DNA from: Mogibacterium pumilum
GTDB taxonomy: Bacteria; Bacillota; Clostridia; Peptostreptococcales; Anaerovoracaceae
Direction of reading: 5' to 3'
NCBI RefSeq assembly: GCF_002243385.1
Contig: NZ_CP016199.1
Span: 1,771,030 to 1,820,645, forward strand
DNA length: 49,616 nt
The notes under the pieces were generated by a model, which saw only the letters and a list, made by a program, of their open reading frames with translations, was not told where the DNA came from and did no database searches. Each line of letters opens with the position of its first letter. The stretch's first letter is position 1. This document shows positions 45,851 through 49,616 of this stretch, piece after piece. Position numbers and translations under genes: made by a program.

Positions 45851-47116
45851 CTACATTCCGTACTTAACTAGCAGGAATACCATCGAAATAAATACTGATC
45901 CAATCATAAATGGCATTCCGACGCGCAGATAGCTCTTAAATGTAATCGGATATCCGTGCTTCGTACTGATATCTGAAAGTACTACGTTTGCAGAAGCTCC
46001 GATCATCGTTCCATTTCCACCAAGACAAGCTCCGAGTGAAATTGCCCACCATAGTGGCTCAACATCCATGCCGTCTGCCTTTAGTGCGAGCACTAGTGGA
46101 ATAAGCGTCGCTACGAAAGGTATGTTATCGAGGAAAGATGACAGAATAGCTGATGCCCATAGCAATATTAGCATCATCATAACCGGGTGACCTGCTGTCT
46201 TCTCGATTACCACTGCGGCCATCTGCTTGATAACTCCAGTTTCCGTAAGTCCTCCAACTACTACGAACAGCGACATGAAGAATGCAATAGTTGTCCACTC
46301 TACATCCTGAATGGCATTCTCAACACTTGTACCACCTATAATCAGCATAATTGCTGCTGCCGCAAGCGCAATTACAGATGATTCTAATCCTAGCTTATCG
46401 TGGAATATAAATCCCAAGATTACGAGTCCGATAACTACAACTCCCTTGATAAGTAGCGGCTTATCGGTAATCGATTTATTTGGATCAAGATTCATAATCT
46501 TGGATGTATCAAGTCCCTCTACCTTAATCTCCTTCTTATACTTGAAGCGCATCGTGATAATCATAAATACGATTACAAGCGCAACGGCAAAGCCAGTGTT
46601 TTCGAGAAAGTCCATAAAAGAGAGTTTTGCAGCACTTCCAATCATGATATTTGGAGGGTCACCGATGAGTGTTGCCGTACCTCCGACATTAGATGCGAGA
46701 ATCTGCGTCATCAGAAATGGCACCGGATTAATCTCAAGCATCTTCGCAATAGCTATAGTCATCGGTCCGACGAGCAGTACCGTCGTTACGTTATCTAATA
46801 TTCCAGATAGAATTGCGGTGATTAAGATAAAAGCAATCATTATCTTCCACGGATCTCCGTGCACCATCTTTGCCGCCTTAATTGCGACATATTCGAACAG
46901 TCCCGACTGTCTGATTACAGCGACCAGTGTCATCATTCCCACGAGAACTCCAATAGTATTGAAGTCGATATAGGAGAGTGCTTTCTCACCGCTCATAACA
47001 CCTGTGAATACGAGTACCACAGCACCAGCGAGAGCAGCCGCCGCTCTATGAACCTTTTCACTCATGATCAGTCCGATGACGACTACGAACACTACAATAG
47101 AAATAATTTCCATCAT
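45851..47116 (-). CDS. ArsB/NhaD-type ion permease
   Basis: 421 residues, about 11-12 TM segments. Repeated halves with ILSGILDNVTTVLLVGPMTIAIAK and ILSSFLDNIPFVATLIPLVLAL, and the GGTATLIGDPPNIMIGSAA and GGNGTMIGASANVV hairpin motifs, place it in the ion transporter superfamily (ArsB/NhaD/CitMHS). The substrate could be anion, Na+/H+ or dicarboxylate. AAGGGGGATAG before ATG; 20 nt after the CDF gene, so a shared ion-homeostasis unit is plausible. Confidence 0.88.
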   Translation of the reverse strand: MMEIISIVVFVVVIGLIMSEKVHRAAAALAGAVVLVFTGVMSGEKALSYIDFNTIGVLVGMMTLVAVIRQSGLFEYVAIKAAKMVHGDPWKIMIAFILITAILSGILDNVTTVLLVGPMTIAIAKMLEINPVPFLMTQILASNVGGTATLIGDPPNIMIGSAAKLSFMDFLENTGFAVALVIVFMIITMRFKYKKEIKVEGLDTSKIMNLDPNKSITDKPLLIKGVVVIGLVILGFIFHDKLGLESSVIALAAAAIMLIIGGTSVENAIQDVEWTTIAFFMSLFVVVGGLTETGVIKQMAAVVIEKTAGHPVMMMLILLWASAILSSFLDNIPFVATLIPLVLALKADGMDVEPLWWAISLGACLGGNGTMIGASANVVLSDISTKHGYPITFKSYLRVGMPFMIGSVFISMVFLLVKYGM

Positions 47117-47136
47117 CTATCCCCCTTTAATCTCAA

Positions 47137-48255
47137 TCAATCGCTGATATCCAGATCGAGCGTGATTCTCACCTCATAATCCGGGTATCTGTCCTTGATT
47201 TTTTTTATTATATTATCGCGAACGAGAGTCCTATCCGGAGCTTTGAAGTCAACAATGATGTCAAATATCATCAGCGCTTTCTCTTCATCAAGATAAAAGC
47301 CGTGCATCTGTAACACGAACTCCTCTGACATCACAAGTCTCGTGATATCACTCTTGACTTCAAGCGCTTTATCATCATTTGTATTCATCGAGTATACGCC
47401 TACCGTCGCAATAGCGATGCCGTATCTCTTGTATATCTTTTCCTGAATCTCTCTAGTCAGGTTATCAATCATCGATGCAGTATAAGTATCCGGCACTTCG
47501 ATGTGAACCTCTCCAATCACGGTATTAGGACCATAGTTATGAAGCAGCAAATCGTATGCTCCATAAATGCCTTCAATCTCCGTTATCGCATTTTTTATTT
47601 CATTCGTCAGACTACTATCTGCTCTTTCACCTAGAATCTTACTGATTGTCTCACGAAGCATGTCTATGCCAGCCTTGATTATGAATGCCGCTATAAATGC
47701 ACCTAGATAAGCCTCCAGGCTTACTCCAGCCACAATGTAAATTCCTGCTGCCACGAGAGTTGAAATCGAAATAATAGAATCGAATAACGCGTCACTTCCC
47801 GACGCCACGAGTGAATTAGAATTAACCTTGATTCCTACGGATTTCACATATCTGCCGAGAAGCATCTTAACCACAATCGCTGCTCCGATTATCACTAGAG
47901 AAATCGTCGTATAGGATGGTTTCTCTGGATGAAGGATATTCTTTATCGATTCCTGAAGCGCTGTTATGCCAGCGTATAGGACGATTACTGAAATGACCAT
48001 TGCTGTTAAATCTTCGTATCTTCCATGTCCCAGTGGATGGTCTCTATCGGGAGCTTTGCCAGCCAATCTAGTTCCCACAATTGTAATAATCGAAGATAAT
48101 GCATCACTCAAGTTATTTAGAGCATCCATGACAATGGCTATAGAATTCGTAGCAGTACCTATAATCGCTTTAAACCCAGCCAAAAGCATATTAGCAATTA
48201 TACCTATGATACTCGTTCTAATTATTATTCTATTTCTATTAGTATGTTCGTTCAT
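47137..48255 (-). CDS. Cation diffusion facilitator, probable Mn exporter
   Basis: 372 residues: six-TM domain, cytoplasmic domain from about 215, extended C-terminus to 372. Site A residues read N47-x3-D51 (DALNNLSDA) and D155-x3-D159 (SDALFDS). Zinc CDFs normally carry His in one of these; an N/D/D/D set is reported for the manganese exporter MntE. Manganese export is thus inferred. KAPDRDHPLGHGRYE is the family loop. GAGGTGAGAAGAG before ATG. Confidence 0.88.
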   Translation of the reverse strand: MNEHTNRNRIIIRTSIIGIIANMLLAGFKAIIGTATNSIAIVMDALNNLSDALSSIITIVGTRLAGKAPDRDHPLGHGRYEDLTAMVISVIVLYAGITALQESIKNILHPEKPSYTTISLVIIGAAIVVKMLLGRYVKSVGIKVNSNSLVASGSDALFDSIISISTLVAAGIYIVAGVSLEAYLGAFIAAFIIKAGIDMLRETISKILGERADSSLTNEIKNAITEIEGIYGAYDLLLHNYGPNTVIGEVHIEVPDTYTASMIDNLTREIQEKIYKRYGIAIATVGVYSMNTNDDKALEVKSDITRLVMSEEFVLQMHGFYLDEEKALMIFDIIVDFKAPDRTLVRDNIIKKIKDRYPDYEVRITLDLDISD

Positions 48256-48316
48256 CTCTTCTCACCTCGACATCAAAATATTGTTACCATCTAATAACAA
48301 TATTCCAATCAAGCTG

Positions 48317-48350
48317 TTAATCTAACTTGCTACTAACCTTACTCTGGAAC
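48317..48350 (-). repeat. Duplicate of the thioesterase gene 3' end
   Basis: 34 nt identical to 48390-48423 except for two bases. The second copy is the end of the thioesterase CDS and codes FQSKVNNKLD plus stop; this one would code FQSKVSSKLD plus stop. Forty nt separate them, so it is a non-coding leftover. Confidence 0.85.
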
Positions 48351-48389
48351 CACTAATTATTCAAATACTAAAACCCCATCAGTTACTGG

Positions 48390-48773
48390 TTAATCTAACT
48401 TGTTATTAACCTTACTCTGGAACTTATCGTTCGATATTATAAACCTCTCATGAGTTCCTTCGCCAATTTTATCCTTTTCATCATATGCTGTGATATTGAA
48501 CACCAACCTGCGACCATCCACCTCGACTAGTTCAGATTCGCATCTCACGTACATACCAACCGGTGTGGCAGCAAGATGTTTAATCGCGATGCTTGTTCCG
48601 ACAGAGCCTTGACCTTCCTCAAATTCGGGTTTCACAGATTCTGAAGCAGTTCCTTCCATGAGTGCAATCATCGCCGGTGTCGCATATACCTCGAGATCTC
48701 CACTTCCCATGCTTATAGCCGTGAGTTCCTTCGTCACAGTAATTTCTTTAAAACCTTTAATTCCTGTATCCAT
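48390..48773 (-). CDS. FlK-like hotdog thioesterase
   Basis: 127 residues from ATG 48773 (GGAGAAAAGAT before it). LEVYATPAMIALMEGTASESV, GTSIAIKHLAATPVGMYVRC and IGEGTHERFII match the fluoroacetyl-CoA-thioesterase-like hotdog family. The Thr, Glu and His known to act in FlK are at the expected places. The natural substrate is unknown; most members act on small acyl-CoAs. Its last 34 nt are duplicated downstream. Confidence 0.85.
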   Translation of the reverse strand: MDTGIKGFKEITVTKELTAISMGSGDLEVYATPAMIALMEGTASESVKPEFEEGQGSVGTSIAIKHLAATPVGMYVRCESELVEVDGRRLVFNITAYDEKDKIGEGTHERFIISNDKFQSKVNNKLD

Positions 48774-48868
48774 ATCTTTTCTCCAAACAGTGATTATATG
48801 CCTGTATTTAGTATCAATCAAACGTATTATAAAATTAAGTGCAGATATAAACTAAGTTGCTTTGAGTA

Positions 48869-49616
48869 CTATACATATAGTCTAAAACGCCCTTCTCGTA
48901 AGCATTTCAAGACTCTCTCGCTGAGGTTCGAATCATCTCCACAAGGTAGAACCACCGACTGACTGCTAAACTCGTTGTTTACTATCCTTACATCGTGTTC
49001 GCGTTTACCCTTTAGCCTAGCCATCGGGAATCTGTGTTCAGTCTGCATAAGCGGATAATTCCCATCTGAATTACTTGCCAGCTCTAGACTCCAGTTAACT
49101 GCTTTCGCTCCGAGCCCATTGAGAACAGAAATGCTCATATGGTTATACGCATTAAGTCCAGGATCAGCAACAACCTCTGCTCCAATCTCAACCATCTTAG
49201 CTAGCCAACCGAGATGTGCTACATAGATTCCGCGTGCCAGCGCAAGTTTTGCAACCGCTTTGTAGTTGTCCTGTAAAATCTGCTCTTCACGCCCCTTCGT
49301 GATACTTCCGATATATGGGACAATTTCTGGCGGCAGGGAATTATCCTCTCTACCTATCTCCGTCAGGATTCCCGCCATTGGCAGAAGAACTTTGTATAAG
49401 AGATCTGTTGTTTCTCCGATTTTTTCGTTCAGATTTCTGATTCCACCATTTTCTTCGAAGTTTCTCCAATCATCAATGCTGCTGAAATAGAGCTCAAAGC
49501 TTTGTACTGCCTGATGATTTCCTCTCTGCTGTTCTTCTTTTATATCATCAGCTTGATTTACCAATTCATGAAGTTCAGAAATCACACCTTCTATATCACG
49601 GCTTTCTCTTCTGAAC
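48869..49616 (-). CDS. U32 family peptidase, C-terminal part (truncated by window edge)
   Basis: About 248 residues are visible and the frame stays open to the right edge, so the N-terminal catalytic part is missing. AEVVADPGLNAYNHMSISVLNGLGAKAVNWSLELAS is the second TIM-barrel-like segment of U32 proteins, and QTEHRFPMARLKGKREHDVRIVNNEF follows it. U32 proteins (including RlhA and YrrN/YrrO types) act as collagenase-like peptidases or in RNA modification. The GTG at 49583-49585 is internal, not the start. Confidence 0.8.
   Translation of the reverse strand, partial: FRRESRDIEGVISELHELVNQADDIKEEQQRGNHQAVQSFELYFSSIDDWRNFEENGGIRNLNEKIGETTDLLYKVLLPMAGILTEIGREDNSLPPEIVPYIGSITKGREEQILQDNYKAVAKLALARGIYVAHLGWLAKMVEIGAEVVADPGLNAYNHMSISVLNGLGAKAVNWSLELASNSDGNYPLMQTEHRFPMARLKGKREHDVRIVNNEFSSQSVVLPCGDDSNLSERVLKCLREGRFRLYV

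Noticed and set aside
46311-46973. 220-residue plus-strand ORF
   Set aside because: Antisense to the ArsB/NhaD-type permease; its hydrophobic look mirrors the TM codons of the real gene.

Overview
The window looks like chromosomal DNA of a low-to-moderate GC anaerobic Firmicute. A Clostridia member of the Anaerovoracaceae/Mogibacterium-Eubacterium type is my best guess. The inference rests on the Shine-Dalgarno-rich gene starts, the FprA-type diiron flavoprotein, a DUF4317 protein, a T7SS-style RHS toxin locus, a Trep_Strep-type ECF cluster and the overall gene content. No taxonomic marker such as rRNA is present, so the placement is tentative.

Layout. Positions 1-227 (minus strand) hold the 5' part of a group IIC intron that leaves the window on the left. 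It lies just past the terminator of a DUF4317 gene (323-1498). From 14228 down to 1635, about 12.6 kb on the minus strand is one apparent transcription unit: a small zinc-ribbon protein, two small helical YwqI/YwqH-like proteins, a 1731-residue RHS protein with a DUF4474-like C-terminal tip, and eleven tandem paralogous DUF5104-like lipoproteins. I read this as a type VII-secretion-type polymorphic toxin with its targeting partners and an expanded bank of presumptive lipoprotein immunity or accessory genes. No secretion apparatus genes are in the window.

From 14327 to 27859 the genes are mostly housekeeping: YhbY, an HD-domain protein, a DMT exporter, an ankyrin protein paired with an M18 aminopeptidase, two unrecognised membrane proteins, FprA flavoprotein, an anchored hypothetical, tmRNA, SmpB, signal peptidase I, an RluA-family pseudouridine synthase, a small MltG-like protein and nicotinate phosphoribosyltransferase. 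The order rluA-like, lepB, smpB, ssrA forms a compact minus-strand run.

From 28086 to 34220 (minus) there is a tightly coupled import locus: ECF T component, fused ECF ATPase, Trep_Strep-type S component and two ABC half-transporters, probably forming a heterodimer. Then come BrnQ, a membrane-linked XRE regulator with a candidate autoregulatory operator, an AGCS amino-acid symporter and a stomatin-like SPFH protein.

From 49616 to 40412 (minus) the genes are a U32 peptidase fragment, a FlK-like thioesterase, a probable manganese CDF exporter, an ArsB/NhaD-type permease, an unrecognised 167-residue protein, UvrB and UvrA. I saw no CRISPR array, rRNA, prophage or recognisable tRNA.
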